A DNA stretch of 64,000 nucleotides from Massilia yuzhufengensis (GCF_900112225.1 NZ_FOLD01000004.1:186001-250000); one strand, 5' to 3'. Shown: positions 49,904 through 58,301, counted from the first letter of the stretch. Numbers and translations: made by a program. Notes: generated by a model not told the origin, from the sequence alone.

Positions 49904-50407
49904 ATGAAACTGTCCCACTCGCTCGCACTGACCCTGCCGCTCGCATCCGGCTGGGCCATGGCCGCCGACCTGTCCGTGAAGTTCGAACTGCCGCAGCTGC
50001 AAGTGGCCGAGTACCACAAGCCCTATGTGGCGGTGTGGATCGAGAAGGCCGACCAGACGGTCGCCTCGAACCTGGCCGTCCTGTACGACGTCAAGAAGAA
50101 GGACAACGCCGGCGAGAAGTGGATCAAGGACTTGCGCACCTGGTGGCGCAAGGGCGGCAAGGACGTCAAGCTGCCGATGGACGGCGTCAGCGGCGCCACC
50201 AAGGCGGTGGGCAGCCACACCCTGAACTTCGCCGGCGCGACTGACAAGCTGCCGGCCGGCGAATACAAGCTGGTGGTGGAAGCGGCGCGCGAAGCGGGCG
50301 GGCGCGAGATCGTGCGCGTGCCGTTCACGCTGCCGGCCAAGGGCAAGCTGGCGGCCAACGCCGCCGGCAAGGAAGAACTCGGCGCCGTTGCGATCGCCGT
50401 CCAATAA
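49904..50407 (+). CDS. DUF2271 protein with flavinylation-type motif
   Basis: Exported protein of 167 residues: signal peptide to about residue 20 (MKLSHSLALTLPLASGWAMA) and one DUF2271 beta-rich domain. Residues 93-100 read DGVSGATK, which matches the D-x-x-(S/T)-G-A-(S/T) motif that ApbE modifies with FMN through a phosphoester bond, here on Thr99. With apbE two genes downstream, the protein is probably a periplasmic FMN-carrying electron carrier. The start codon is well placed 47 bp after the membrane protein gene. Confidence 0.82.
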   Translation: MKLSHSLALTLPLASGWAMAADLSVKFELPQLQVAEYHKPYVAVWIEKADQTVASNLAVLYDVKKKDNAGEKWIKDLRTWWRKGGKDVKLPMDGVSGATKAVGSHTLNFAGATDKLPAGEYKLVVEAAREAGGREIVRVPFTLPAKGKLAANAAGKEELGAVAIAVQ

Positions 50408-50425
50408 GCACAGCCGGAGACCACG

Positions 50426-51241
50426 ATGAACCACCTCGTCAAGAAGACCATCCTGTCGCTGGCCCTGGCCAGCGTCTCGTTCGCCGCCAGCGCCCACCGC
50501 GGCTGGATGCTCCCTAGCACCACCCTCGTCGAAAAAGAAGAAGCCTGGGTCACCATCGACGGCGCCATCTCGGAAGGCCTGTTCGAATTCGACCACGTGC
50601 CGCTGCGCATGGACGGCGTGACGGTCACCGACCCGGACGGCATCACGACCCCCGCCACCGGCGCCATCCTGGGCAAGGTGCGCTCGACGCTCGATTTGCG
50701 CCTGCCGAAGGACGGCACCTACCGCATCGCCATGGTCAGCAACAACGTCATGGGCAGCTACAAAGTGGGCGGTGAAACCAAGCGCTTCCGCGGCACCGAA
50801 GAGAGCGTGGCCAAGGAGATCCCGGCCGGCGCCACCGACGTGCAGAAATCGACCACGCATACCCGCATGGAGACCTTCGTGTCGGCCCATTCGATCTCGA
50901 ATGGCGCGCTAAAAGCCAGCGGACAGGGCCTGGAACTGGTCCCGGTCACCAACCCGAACGACCTGCGCGCCGGCGAAACCGCGAAGTTCCGCTTCCAGCT
51001 CGACGGCAAGCCGCTGGCCAACTTCCCGTTCTCGCTGGTGCCGGGCGGCGTGAAGTACCGCGGCACGGTCGGCGAAATCCGCATCAACACCGATGCCAAG
51101 GGCGAAGCCAGCTTCACCCTGCCGGCGCCGAACCGCTACTGGGTGACCGCCAAGTTCCCGGTCGAAGCGGGCAAGGGTCCGGGCGAACCGGGTTCGCGCC
51201 GCTACGCCTACTCGGCCACCCTCGAAGTGCTGCCGGAATAA
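50426..51241 (+). CDS. DUF4198 periplasmic protein
   Basis: Exported protein of 271 residues. A signal peptide (MNHLVKKTILSLALASVSFAASA) leaves a mature N-terminus HRGWMLPSTT; an N-terminal His of this kind is also seen in metal-binding periplasmic proteins. Two beta-sandwich-like halves follow, the second with an Ig-like carboxypeptidase-regulatory pattern (GEIRINTDAKGEASFTLPAPNRYWV). DUF4198 (NikM-like) members accompany metal uptake genes. Here it is 18 bp from the DUF2271 gene and 14 bp from apbE. Its exact role is unknown. Confidence 0.82.
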   Translation: MNHLVKKTILSLALASVSFAASAHRGWMLPSTTLVEKEEAWVTIDGAISEGLFEFDHVPLRMDGVTVTDPDGITTPATGAILGKVRSTLDLRLPKDGTYRIAMVSNNVMGSYKVGGETKRFRGTEESVAKEIPAGATDVQKSTTHTRMETFVSAHSISNGALKASGQGLELVPVTNPNDLRAGETAKFRFQLDGKPLANFPFSLVPGGVKYRGTVGEIRINTDAKGEASFTLPAPNRYWVTAKFPVEAGKGPGEPGSRRYAYSATLEVLPE

Positions 51242-51255
51242 GACGGGAAAGCCGC

Positions 51256-52260
51256 ATGCGCGCCGTCCTGGTTCCGCTCGAGATCGACCTGGCCCTGCCG
51301 CCTGCCGGCAGCGTGCTGCGCAAGGCGGCAGGCCGGTCGATGGGTACGGGCTGGTCGGCGCAGATGCTGGTGCCCGCCGGCGTGACGGCCGACCTGGAAG
51401 CCGCGCTGCAGCGCGAGCTGGGCGACATCGTCGCCCAGATGAGCCACTGGGAAGAAGGCTCGCTCCTGTCGCGCTTCAACCGCGCGCCCGGCGGCACCTG
51501 GCATGCGCTGCCGGCCCAGTTCTACGAGGTGGTGGACTTCGCGCTGCGGGTGCACGAAGACGCGGCCGGCGCCTACGACCCGGCCGCCGGCGCGCTGGTC
51601 AACCTGTGGGGCTTCGGCCCGGACGCACGCTTCGACCAGACCGGGTTCAACGCGCCGTCGGCAGCAGCGATTGCCGCCGTCATGGCGCGCCGCGAGACGG
51701 CCACGCCGCAGCTCGACCGCGCCAGCCGCCGCCTGCTGCAACCGGGCGGCGCCATCCTCGATTTTTCCTCGATCGCCAAGGGCTACGGCGTCGACCGCCT
51801 CGGCCAGTGCCTCGAACGCCACGGCGTGCGCCACTACCTGGTGGAAGTTGGCGGCGAACTGCGCGGCGCCGGCATGAAGCCGGGCGGCGAGCCGTGGTGG
51901 GTCGAGATCGAAGGCGTGCCCGATGCCGCCGCCGGACCTCAGGCGGTGGTGGCCCTGCACGGGCTGGCGATCGCCACCTCGGGCGACTACCGCCGTTATT
52001 TTCAACATGCGCCGCGCCGCGCCTCGCATACGCTCGACCCGCGCAGCGGCCACCCGGTGGCCAATGACGTCGCCTCGTGCACGGTGGTCGCCACCACCTG
52101 CATGGCGGCCGACGCGCTGTCCACCGCGCTCACCGTGATGGGCGCCGAGGCCGGCCTGGCGTTTGCCGGCGCGCGCGGCATCGCTGCGCGCTACCTGCTG
52201 CGGCAGGACGGCGCCCTGCACGAACACGTTTCCGACGCCTGGCGCGAGCTGCTGCAATGA
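51256..52260 (+). CDS. apbE: FAD:protein FMN transferase
   Basis: ApbE flavinyltransferase of 334 residues, which splits FAD and attaches FMN to Ser/Thr of target proteins. Motifs: GTGWSAQM near 30-37, DFSSIAKGYGVD (169-180), SGDYRRYF (242-249), HTLDPRSGHP (258-267) and the Mg-binding AADALSTALTVMG (284-296). Unlike periplasmic ApbE it has no signal peptide or lipobox; the N-terminus is MRAVLVPLEIDLALPPAG. Its stop overlaps the reductase start (ATGA). Candidate substrate is the DUF2271 protein of the same operon. Confidence 0.93.
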   Translation: MRAVLVPLEIDLALPPAGSVLRKAAGRSMGTGWSAQMLVPAGVTADLEAALQRELGDIVAQMSHWEEGSLLSRFNRAPGGTWHALPAQFYEVVDFALRVHEDAAGAYDPAAGALVNLWGFGPDARFDQTGFNAPSAAAIAAVMARRETATPQLDRASRRLLQPGGAILDFSSIAKGYGVDRLGQCLERHGVRHYLVEVGGELRGAGMKPGGEPWWVEIEGVPDAAAGPQAVVALHGLAIATSGDYRRYFQHAPRRASHTLDPRSGHPVANDVASCTVVATTCMAADALSTALTVMGAEAGLAFAGARGIAARYLLRQDGALHEHVSDAWRELLQ

Positions 52261-53600
52261 CACTGACCATCGACTCCCTGCGCCTTGGCAGCGCCTTCGC
52301 CCTCTCGGGCGGCTACCTGGCGATGTGCCTGGCGATCTGGCGCGCGCGCGCCGCGCGCCGTCCGGCGCCCGTGGGCAAGGCCGACTGGCTGGTGGTCTAC
52401 GCCAGCCAGACCGGCAGCGCCGAATACCTGGCCGAGCGCACCGCCGCCACCCTGGCCACCGGCGGCCTGTCGGCCAGCGCGGCCTGCATGTCCGACCTCG
52501 ACGCCGGCGCCCTGTCCGGCGCATCGCGCATCCTGTTCATTGCCAGCACCTACGGCGAAGGCGACGCGCCCGATTCCGGTGCGCGCTTCGCCGGCGTCAC
52601 CATGGGCGGCGCGCCCGACCTCTCGCACCTGCACTACGCGGTGCTGGCGCTGGGCGACAGCAGCTACACCAACTACTGCGGCTTCGGCCGCGCCCTCGAC
52701 GGCTGGCTCGCCGCCCACGGCGCCACGCCGCTGTTCGAGCGCATCGACGTCGACCGCGGCAACCCGGCCGCGCTCAGCGACTGGCAGCACCACATCGGCC
52801 GCCTGGCCGGCACCAGCGACGCGCCGGACTGGGAAGCGCCGGCCTACGCCGACTGGCGCATCGCCAGCCGCGTGCTGGCCAACCCGGGCAGCGCCGGCGC
52901 CCCGCTCTACCAGCTCGCACTGGTGCCGCTCGATGGCGTACTGCCGGACTGGGAAGCCGGCGACCTGGCCCAAGTGAGCGCGCCGGCCGATCCCGATCAT
53001 CCGCGCGAATACTCGATCGCCTCGCTGCCGCGCGAAGGCCGGCTGGAACTGATGGTGCGCCTGCAGCGGCGCGAGGATGGCAGTCCGGGCGCCGCTTCCG
53101 GCTGGCTGTGCGAGTCAAGCAGCGACGGCGACGTGATCCGCATGCGCGTGCGTGCGCACCAGCGCTTCCGCCTCAACGGCAACGCCGCGCGTCCGCTCAT
53201 CGCCATCGGCAACGGCAGCGGGCTGGCGGGCTTGCGCGCGCTGCTCAAGTCGCGCATCGACGCGGGCCGCGGCGACAACTGGCTGCTGTTCGGCGAACGC
53301 CATGCGGCGCACGACTTCCTGCGCCGCGAAGAGCTGCAGGAATGGATGGCCTGCGGCTGCCTGGAACGGCTCGACCTCGCCTTCTCGCGCGACCAGGCCA
53401 CGCCGCGCTACGTGCAGCACCTGGTGCGCGAGCAGGCCGATACCTTGCGTGCATGGGTTGCGCGCGGCGCGGCGATCTATGTGTGCGGAAGCCTGCAGGG
53501 GATGGCGGGCGGGGTGCATGAGGCGCTGGCCGAGGTGCTGGGTGCGCAGGCGCTCGATGCGCTGACGGCCGAGGGCCGCTACAGGCGTGATGTGTATTGA
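52257..53600 (+). CDS. Membrane-anchored flavodoxin/FNR reductase (sulfite reductase flavoprotein-like)
   Basis: Diflavin reductase of 447 residues: N-terminal membrane helix (about 10-28), flavodoxin domain (44-185) with FMN loop SQTGSAEYLAE and STYGEGD, then an FNR domain with FAD motif REYS (250-253), NADPH-binding GNGSGLAG (318-325) and VCGSLQGMAGGV, and terminal RYRRDVY with Tyr447. It should take electrons from NADPH on the cytoplasmic side and feed them to the membrane partner. Start ATG overlaps the apbE stop. Last gene of the operon; resembles CysJ but no CysI follows. Confidence 0.92.
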   Translation: MTLTIDSLRLGSAFALSGGYLAMCLAIWRARAARRPAPVGKADWLVVYASQTGSAEYLAERTAATLATGGLSASAACMSDLDAGALSGASRILFIASTYGEGDAPDSGARFAGVTMGGAPDLSHLHYAVLALGDSSYTNYCGFGRALDGWLAAHGATPLFERIDVDRGNPAALSDWQHHIGRLAGTSDAPDWEAPAYADWRIASRVLANPGSAGAPLYQLALVPLDGVLPDWEAGDLAQVSAPADPDHPREYSIASLPREGRLELMVRLQRREDGSPGAASGWLCESSSDGDVIRMRVRAHQRFRLNGNAARPLIAIGNGSGLAGLRALLKSRIDAGRGDNWLLFGERHAAHDFLRREELQEWMACGCLERLDLAFSRDQATPRYVQHLVREQADTLRAWVARGAAIYVCGSLQGMAGGVHEALAEVLGAQALDALTAEGRYRRDVY

Positions 53601-53643
53601 TGAGTGAATAGCGACGCCGCGTGATTGTGGCACGCACCATCAG

Positions 53644-53754
53644 CACGTCGTTCCGGCGCAGGCCGGAACCCAAGTTCAGCGTCTCGACAGCGCATGCAAA
53701 ATTGGGCGAAATAATGCCAGTGGCATTATTTCGGCCCGCGCCGGGACGACGGTC
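53644..53754. repeat. REP-like palindrome pair, copy 8
   Basis: Two inverted REP-like units (53644-53677 and 53698-53754). The second carries a 25-bp palindrome GAAATAATG...CATTATTTC with core GCCAGTGGC, at the same place as in copies 1 and 4. Confidence 0.8.
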
Positions 53755-53800
53755 TCAAGTCTAACTAATCGATCAGCAGTAAGCGACGATCGAGCGAAGA

Positions 53801-54160
53801 CTACTTCTTGTTCTTGTGACTCTGCGCCCCAGCCAGCGCATGCTGCTCGGGCGTCCCACCCTGCACGCCCTTCACCGCCGGCTTTCCGGCCTCGTTGCCA
53901 CTGCCCTGCCCTCCGCTCTGCTGGCTCCCGCTCCGCCCGTTCTGGCTGTTACCGTCATTCTTGTGGCTCATCGACCCTGCCCGGCGTGCTTCCTCCGGCG
54001 TGAACTCATGCGCGTTGCCCGATGCATGGGCCGCGCGGCCACCGGCGCTGGCGATTTCGCGCTGGCGCTGCGGGTCCATCGAAGCGAAGCCGCGCCCGGT
54101 GCTCTGCTTGTTGGCGCCGTCGTTGCCGCCGCCTTTGTTGCCCTGGTTATTCGTTGCCAT
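53801..54160 (-). CDS. KGG-repeat stress protein
   Basis: Hydrophilic, Gly/Asn/Ser/Lys-rich protein of 119 residues with KGG/con-10-type repeats (GFASMDPQRQREIASAGGRAAH at about 25-46 and HEFTPEEARRAGSMSHKN). Such proteins accumulate under general stress in several proteobacteria. Start chosen at the ATG MATNNQGNKGG because the upstream extension is unrelated. Function beyond stress association is not known. Confidence 0.82.
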   Translation of the reverse strand: MATNNQGNKGGGNDGANKQSTGRGFASMDPQRQREIASAGGRAAHASGNAHEFTPEEARRAGSMSHKNDGNSQNGRSGSQQSGGQGSGNEAGKPAVKGVQGGTPEQHALAGAQSHKNKK

Positions 54161-54425
54161 CTTTGCCCCCTGTTCAGTGTCCGGTCCCACCCCTGTGGAT
54201 GAGAAAGACCATCCTAAGGCCGCCGAACCCAGCAGGCCATCTTGAAACGGCAATGACCCTGTAGGACGATGCCTTGTCGTGCTCCGGGCTTTGTCTGTCA
54301 TTCTCGCGGCAACATTTCGTGGAATATTTGGCGTTTTCGTGAGGACGTGGAATAGTATGAACGTTCGTATGCTGTTATTTGAACAGGCATTCGGTATCCA
54401 TGTAGTCCAACGCTGACTCGACATT

Positions 54426-56006
54426 GTGAAATTCTCCATCGGCCATCGGCTGTTTTTGTCCGTTTTGCTGGCCATCCTCGCGGTGGCGGCCAGCGCCGTT
54501 TACCTGCTGCGCCAGAACGTGCTGGCCAGCTTCGGCGATTACGCTGTCGGCATCGAACTGGACCGCCTCGACGAACTGTCCGGCGCGCTGGCCGCGCGCT
54601 ACCGCGCCCAGGGCGGCTGGGAGTTCCTGCCGGCCCTGGATGCGCGGCGCAGCTGGATTGCCGGCGAACTGGCGCGCCTGCAGGACGAGCGCCGCTACCG
54701 CGCCGTGGCCGCGCCGGCGCCGGCGCCGGCAGCCTTGCCGGCACGCACCGCGCCTGCCGCACCGGTTGCACCAGCCGCCCCCGTGGCCGCGCTCGCCCGC
54801 GCCGTCCCTGCAAGCCCGCCCGCGCCCCCGGCCCCGCCGGCGCCGCCGGCGCCGCCCATGATGCCCCTGCCGCCGCCCCCGGTCGATGCGCCGCGCGCAG
54901 GCGGCGTCACCTACGACCTGCATGAAAGGGTAACGCTGCTGGACGCGAGCGGCGCCTACCTGGCTGGCCGGCAGCCCGGCACGCTGCCGCTGGCGCGCCG
55001 CGCCATCGCGGTGGACGGCGCTACCATCGGCTACCTCGGCGTGGCGCGCAGCCACCGGCCGAGCGACGCGATGGCGCTCGCCTTTTTGGATCAGTTGCGC
55101 AGCAGCCTGTGGCTGATCGTGGCCGCGGCGCTTGCCTTGAGCGCGCTGGCGGCGGTGCTGCTGGCGCGCCACTTCCGCCAGCCGATCGGCCGCCTGGCCG
55201 AAGGCGCCCGCGCGCTTGCCGGCGGGCGCTACGACGTGCGCCTGCCGGATACCCGCAGCGACGAACTGGGCGAGCTGGCGCGCCACTTCAACGCGCTGGC
55301 CCGACAGCTGGGCAGCGCCGAGGGCGCGCGCCGCCAGTGGGTGGCCGATACCTCGCACGAGCTGCGCACCCCGCTGGCCGTGCTGCGCGCCCAGCTCGAA
55401 GCGCTGCAGGACGGCGTGCGCAGCCCCACGCCGGACACGCTGGACGCCATGCTGCGCCAGGTGCTGGCGCTGAACAAGCTGATCGACGAGCTGTATGCGC
55501 TGGCGCGCGCCGACGTCGGCGCCCTCGACTGCAAGTGCGCGCCGCTCGACCTGTGGCCCTTGGTGACAGCGCAGGCGCAGGGCTTTGCCGACCGCCTGCA
55601 GGCGGCCGGCCTGGCGCTGGAGCTCGGCGACGCCCCAGCCGCGCAGCCGGTGCTGGCCGACGCCGACCGCGTGCGCCAGGTGCTCGACAACCTGTTCGAG
55701 AACAGCCTGCGCTACAGCGCGCCGGGCGGGCGCATCGCCCTGCACGCGCACGCCGATGCCGCCTGCCTGCACCTGGTCATCGACGACAGCGCGCCCGGCG
55801 TGCCGGATGACGCCTTGGCGCGCCTGGGCGAACGCTTCTACCGCGTCGACGCTTCGCGCAGTCGCGCCCATGGCGGCGCGGGCCTGGGCCTGGCGCTGTG
55901 CCGGCGCCTGCTCGAAGCCCAGGGCGGCGCCCTCGCCTTCGCCCACTCGCCGCTGGGCGGCCTGCGCGTGACCGTGTCGCTGCCGCTGGCGCGGGGGGCC
56001 GCATGA
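54426..56006 (+). CDS. Sensor histidine kinase with Pro/Ala-rich periplasmic loop
   Basis: Membrane kinase of 526 residues (GTG start). Helix 1 about 8-28, periplasmic region about 30-226, helix 2 about 227-247, HAMP (ARHFRQPIGRLAEGARALAGGRYDVRLP), HisKA with His311 in ADTSHELRTPLAVL and a HATPase with FENSLRYSAPGG and GGAGLGLALCRRL. The periplasmic part contains a strikingly Pro/Ala-rich stretch (about 94-158, with PPAPPAPPAPP). It overlaps the next gene (ATGA) and resembles BaeS-type kinases in layout. The signal is unknown. Confidence 0.9.
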   Translation: MKFSIGHRLFLSVLLAILAVAASAVYLLRQNVLASFGDYAVGIELDRLDELSGALAARYRAQGGWEFLPALDARRSWIAGELARLQDERRYRAVAAPAPAPAALPARTAPAAPVAPAAPVAALARAVPASPPAPPAPPAPPAPPMMPLPPPPVDAPRAGGVTYDLHERVTLLDASGAYLAGRQPGTLPLARRAIAVDGATIGYLGVARSHRPSDAMALAFLDQLRSSLWLIVAAALALSALAAVLLARHFRQPIGRLAEGARALAGGRYDVRLPDTRSDELGELARHFNALARQLGSAEGARRQWVADTSHELRTPLAVLRAQLEALQDGVRSPTPDTLDAMLRQVLALNKLIDELYALARADVGALDCKCAPLDLWPLVTAQAQGFADRLQAAGLALELGDAPAAQPVLADADRVRQVLDNLFENSLRYSAPGGRIALHAHADAACLHLVIDDSAPGVPDDALARLGERFYRVDASRSRAHGGAGLGLALCRRLLEAQGGALAFAHSPLGGLRVTVSLPLARGAA

Positions 56007-56665
56007 GCCCCACCATCATGATCGTCGAGGACGAGCCGGAACTGGCCGCGCTGATGGCCGACTACGCAAGCGCTGCCGGCTATACACCGCGGGTAGTCGG
56101 CGACGGCGCCGAGGCGCTGGCGGCGATCCGCGCCGCCCCGCCGGCGCTGGTGGTGCTCGACCTGATGCTGCCCGGTCTCGACGGCCTCTCGGTCTGCCGC
56201 GCGCTGCGCGAATTCACCGAGGTGCCGGTGGTGATGGTGACGGCGCGGGTGGAAGAGATCGACCGCCTGCTGGGCCTGGAGGCCGGGGCCGACGATTACC
56301 TGTGCAAGCCCTTCAGCCCGCGCGAGCTCATCGCCCGCATCAAGGCCATCCTGCGCCGCGCCGGCACGCCGGCGCCCGCCCGCGCGCTGGCCATCGACGA
56401 AGCGGCCCGCCGCATCAGCATCCACGGCCAGCCGCTCGCGCTCACGCCGAGCGAATTCGCCATCCTCGCCACGCTGGCGCGCCGGCCCGGCCAGGTGTTC
56501 GCGCGCGCCCAGCTGCTCGACGCCGCCCGCGCCGACAGCCTGGACGCCACCGACCGCGCCATCGACAGCCACATCAAGAACCTGCGGCGCAAGATCGACG
56601 CCGCGGCGCCCGGCCTGGACGCGATCCGCTCGATCTACGGGCTGGGCTACCGCTGCGACCTGTAG
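56003..56665 (+). CDS. OmpR-family response regulator
   Basis: Response regulator of 220 residues: receiver domain with acidic pocket VEDE, phospho-acceptor Asp53 in VLDLMLPGLDG and CKPFS Lys, followed by a winged-helix DNA-binding domain (LTPSEFAILATLARRPGQVFAR, IDSHIKNLRRKI). It is coupled to the upstream kinase. Its most likely first target is the Pro-rich secreted protein gene 85 bp downstream. Confidence 0.93.
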   Translation: MSPTIMIVEDEPELAALMADYASAAGYTPRVVGDGAEALAAIRAAPPALVVLDLMLPGLDGLSVCRALREFTEVPVVMVTARVEEIDRLLGLEAGADDYLCKPFSPRELIARIKAILRRAGTPAPARALAIDEAARRISIHGQPLALTPSEFAILATLARRPGQVFARAQLLDAARADSLDATDRAIDSHIKNLRRKIDAAAPGLDAIRSIYGLGYRCDL

Positions 56666-56750
56666 CGCTCCATCATTCCTCCACATTCGGGATGCACGAT
56701 GCACTCCATGGCCTGCCGCACGGCGCGGGCCGCAGCCCAAGGAGAACACC

Positions 56751-57143
56751 ATGAAAACGATCACGATCACGCTGGCCCTCGCAACCCTGCTCGGCCTGGC
56801 AGCCGGTTCCGCGCAGGCGGGCGTGCATTACCAGTGCGAGTCGACCGTGAAGGGCAAGTGCCCGCCGCCGCCGGCCCCGCCGGCCCCGCCCGCCCCGCCG
56901 GCCCCACCGGCCGCGCCTGCCATGAGCGCCATGCCGGCGCCACCGGCACCACCGCCACCACCCGCACCGCCGGCGGTCGAGCTGCCGGACATTCCCGCCG
57001 CCGCCCACGCCGCCTGCGCCGGCAAGAAGGATGGCGCGCGCATTACCTACGTCGTGCGCAAAGGCGAAACCATCGCTGGCGAATGCGAACGCGAAGGCGG
57101 CAAGACCGTGTTCCAGCTGCGCGAATACCACCGCGAAGACTGA
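56751..57143 (+). CDS. Secreted Pro-rich small protein
   Basis: 130 residues. Signal peptide (MKTITITLALATLLGLAAGSAQA), then HYQCESTVKGKC with two Cys, a Pro/Ala tract (about 38-77, PPAPPAPPAPP repeated) and a C-terminal domain of about 50 residues with two more Cys (HAACAGKK, GECEREGG). The tract looks like that in the periplasmic loop of the kinase two genes upstream. Upstream sequence AAGGAGAACACC is a good ribosome site. Function unknown. Confidence 0.8.
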   Translation: MKTITITLALATLLGLAAGSAQAGVHYQCESTVKGKCPPPPAPPAPPAPPAPPAAPAMSAMPAPPAPPPPPAPPAVELPDIPAAAHAACAGKKDGARITYVVRKGETIAGECEREGGKTVFQLREYHRED

Positions 57144-57196
57144 CGGCGCCATGCGGGCGGCTCGACTTGCTGGACTAGATCATTTATTCTAGAAGC

Positions 57197-57577
57197 ATGA
57201 GCACTTCGAACCCTCCCGCCAAGCCGACCCCGTCCGAACTGGAAATGCTGCGCCTGCTGTGGCAGCTTGGCCCGTCCACCGCCCGCCAGGTGCATGAGGC
57301 GGCGCTGGAGGCGCGCCCCGACATGGCCTATGCCAACGTGCTGCGCCTGCTGCAGGTGATGCATGCCAAGGGCCTGCTGGGCCGCGACGAAAGCGCCCGC
57401 GCCCACATCTACGCGCCGGCCCAGCCGCAGGACAGCCTGCAGACCAATCTCATCAAGGACCTGATCCATAAAGCTTTCTCCGGCTCCGGCAAGGAACTGG
57501 TGCTGGCCGCGCTGCGCGGCCACGTCAGCAAGAAAGAACGCGAGGAAATCCAGCAGATCCTCAGCAAGGAAGACTGA
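57197..57577 (+). CDS. BlaI/MecI/CopY family repressor
   Basis: Winged-helix repressor of 126 residues. The domain (PTPSELEMLRLLWQLGPSTARQVHEAAL...YANVLRLLQVMHAKGLL) matches the BlaI/CopY family; the C-terminal dimerisation part includes LIKDLIHKAFSGSGKELVLAAL. No BlaR1-type membrane peptidase, beta-lactamase or copper gene is in reach, so its inducer and targets are unknown. A small Cys-rich gene follows 2 bp later. Confidence 0.9.
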   Translation: MSTSNPPAKPTPSELEMLRLLWQLGPSTARQVHEAALEARPDMAYANVLRLLQVMHAKGLLGRDESARAHIYAPAQPQDSLQTNLIKDLIHKAFSGSGKELVLAALRGHVSKKEREEIQQILSKED

Positions 57578-57579
57578 GC

Positions 57580-57753
57580 ATGCCGGCACCATTGCAGCGT
57601 CCCGTGCCGCCGGTGCCGCCGGAACTGGAAGACTGCTGCCGCAGCGGCTGCACGCCCTGCGTGTTCGACCTGTACGAGGAAGCGCTCGAGCGCTACCAGA
57701 AAGAACTGGCCGCCTGGGAAGCGGCGCATGCTCCCAGGTCCGCACCGGCCTGA
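57580..57753 (+). CDS. Small Cys-rich oxidoreductase-like protein
   Basis: 57-residue protein starting at the ATG 57580-57582, 2 bp after the BlaI stop codon. It reads MPAPLQRPVPPVPPELEDCC, then RSGCTPCVFDLYEEALERYQ and a helical tail. The pattern CC-xx-GC-xx-C followed by D-x-Y-x-x-x-L is that of the oxidoreductase-like domain (PF09791 type). The four Cys suggest a small metal or redox site. It is likely co-transcribed with the repressor and easily missed because of its size. Confidence 0.7.
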   Translation: MPAPLQRPVPPVPPELEDCCRSGCTPCVFDLYEEALERYQKELAAWEAAHAPRSAPA

Positions 57754-57836
57754 ACGCACCACTGTAGCGCACGCTAGAATCCAGCGTCATGCCGTTTTCA
57801 TTACAATGAACTCATCGGTTGGCACACGGAGCGGCT

Positions 57837-58301
57837 ATGTTCGACATGGATCTTCCCTGGTGGGAATTCGTTGTACGCGGCCTGGCTGTTTACATGCTGC
57901 TGCTGGTCATGGTGCGCCTGTCGGGCCACCGCACGGTCGGCCAGTTCACGCCCTTCGACCTGCTGGTCGTCATGCTCCTGTCCGAAGCGGTGTCGAATTC
58001 CCTGGTCGGCGGCGATACCTCGCTGATCGGCGGACTGGTCGCCGCGGCCACCCTGGTGGCGGTCAATTCCCTGGTCGCGCTGGCCAGTTCGCGCAGCGCC
58101 AAGTTCGAGAAGCTGGTGGACGGCGACGCCGTGCTGATCGGCCGAGACGGCGAATTCTTCGACAAGGTGGTGCGCCGCTGCCGGCTGTCCGAGACCGACC
58201 TCGAAGAAGCCCTGCGCGAGCACGACTGCCCGCGCGAGGAAATGAAGCGCGCCTTCCTGGAAGCGGACGGCCAGATCTCCATCCTGCGCAAGCCGCAATA
58301 A
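57837..58301 (+). CDS. DUF421/YetF family membrane protein
   Basis: 154-residue protein: three N-terminal membrane helices (about 7-85) and a soluble C-terminal DUF421 domain (KFEKLVDGDAVLIGRDGEFFDKVVRRCRLSETDLEEALREH). YetF-type proteins are of uncertain function. ATG at 57837 with GGAG upstream is preferred over a TTG six codons earlier. Confidence 0.85.
   Translation: MFDMDLPWWEFVVRGLAVYMLLLVMVRLSGHRTVGQFTPFDLLVVMLLSEAVSNSLVGGDTSLIGGLVAAATLVAVNSLVALASSRSAKFEKLVDGDAVLIGRDGEFFDKVVRRCRLSETDLEEALREHDCPREEMKRAFLEADGQISILRKPQ

Noticed and set aside
52077..52256. Upstream extension of the diflavin reductase inside apbE
   Set aside because: The extra residues are an out-of-frame reading of apbE; the ATG overlapping the apbE stop gives the membrane helix at the N-terminus.
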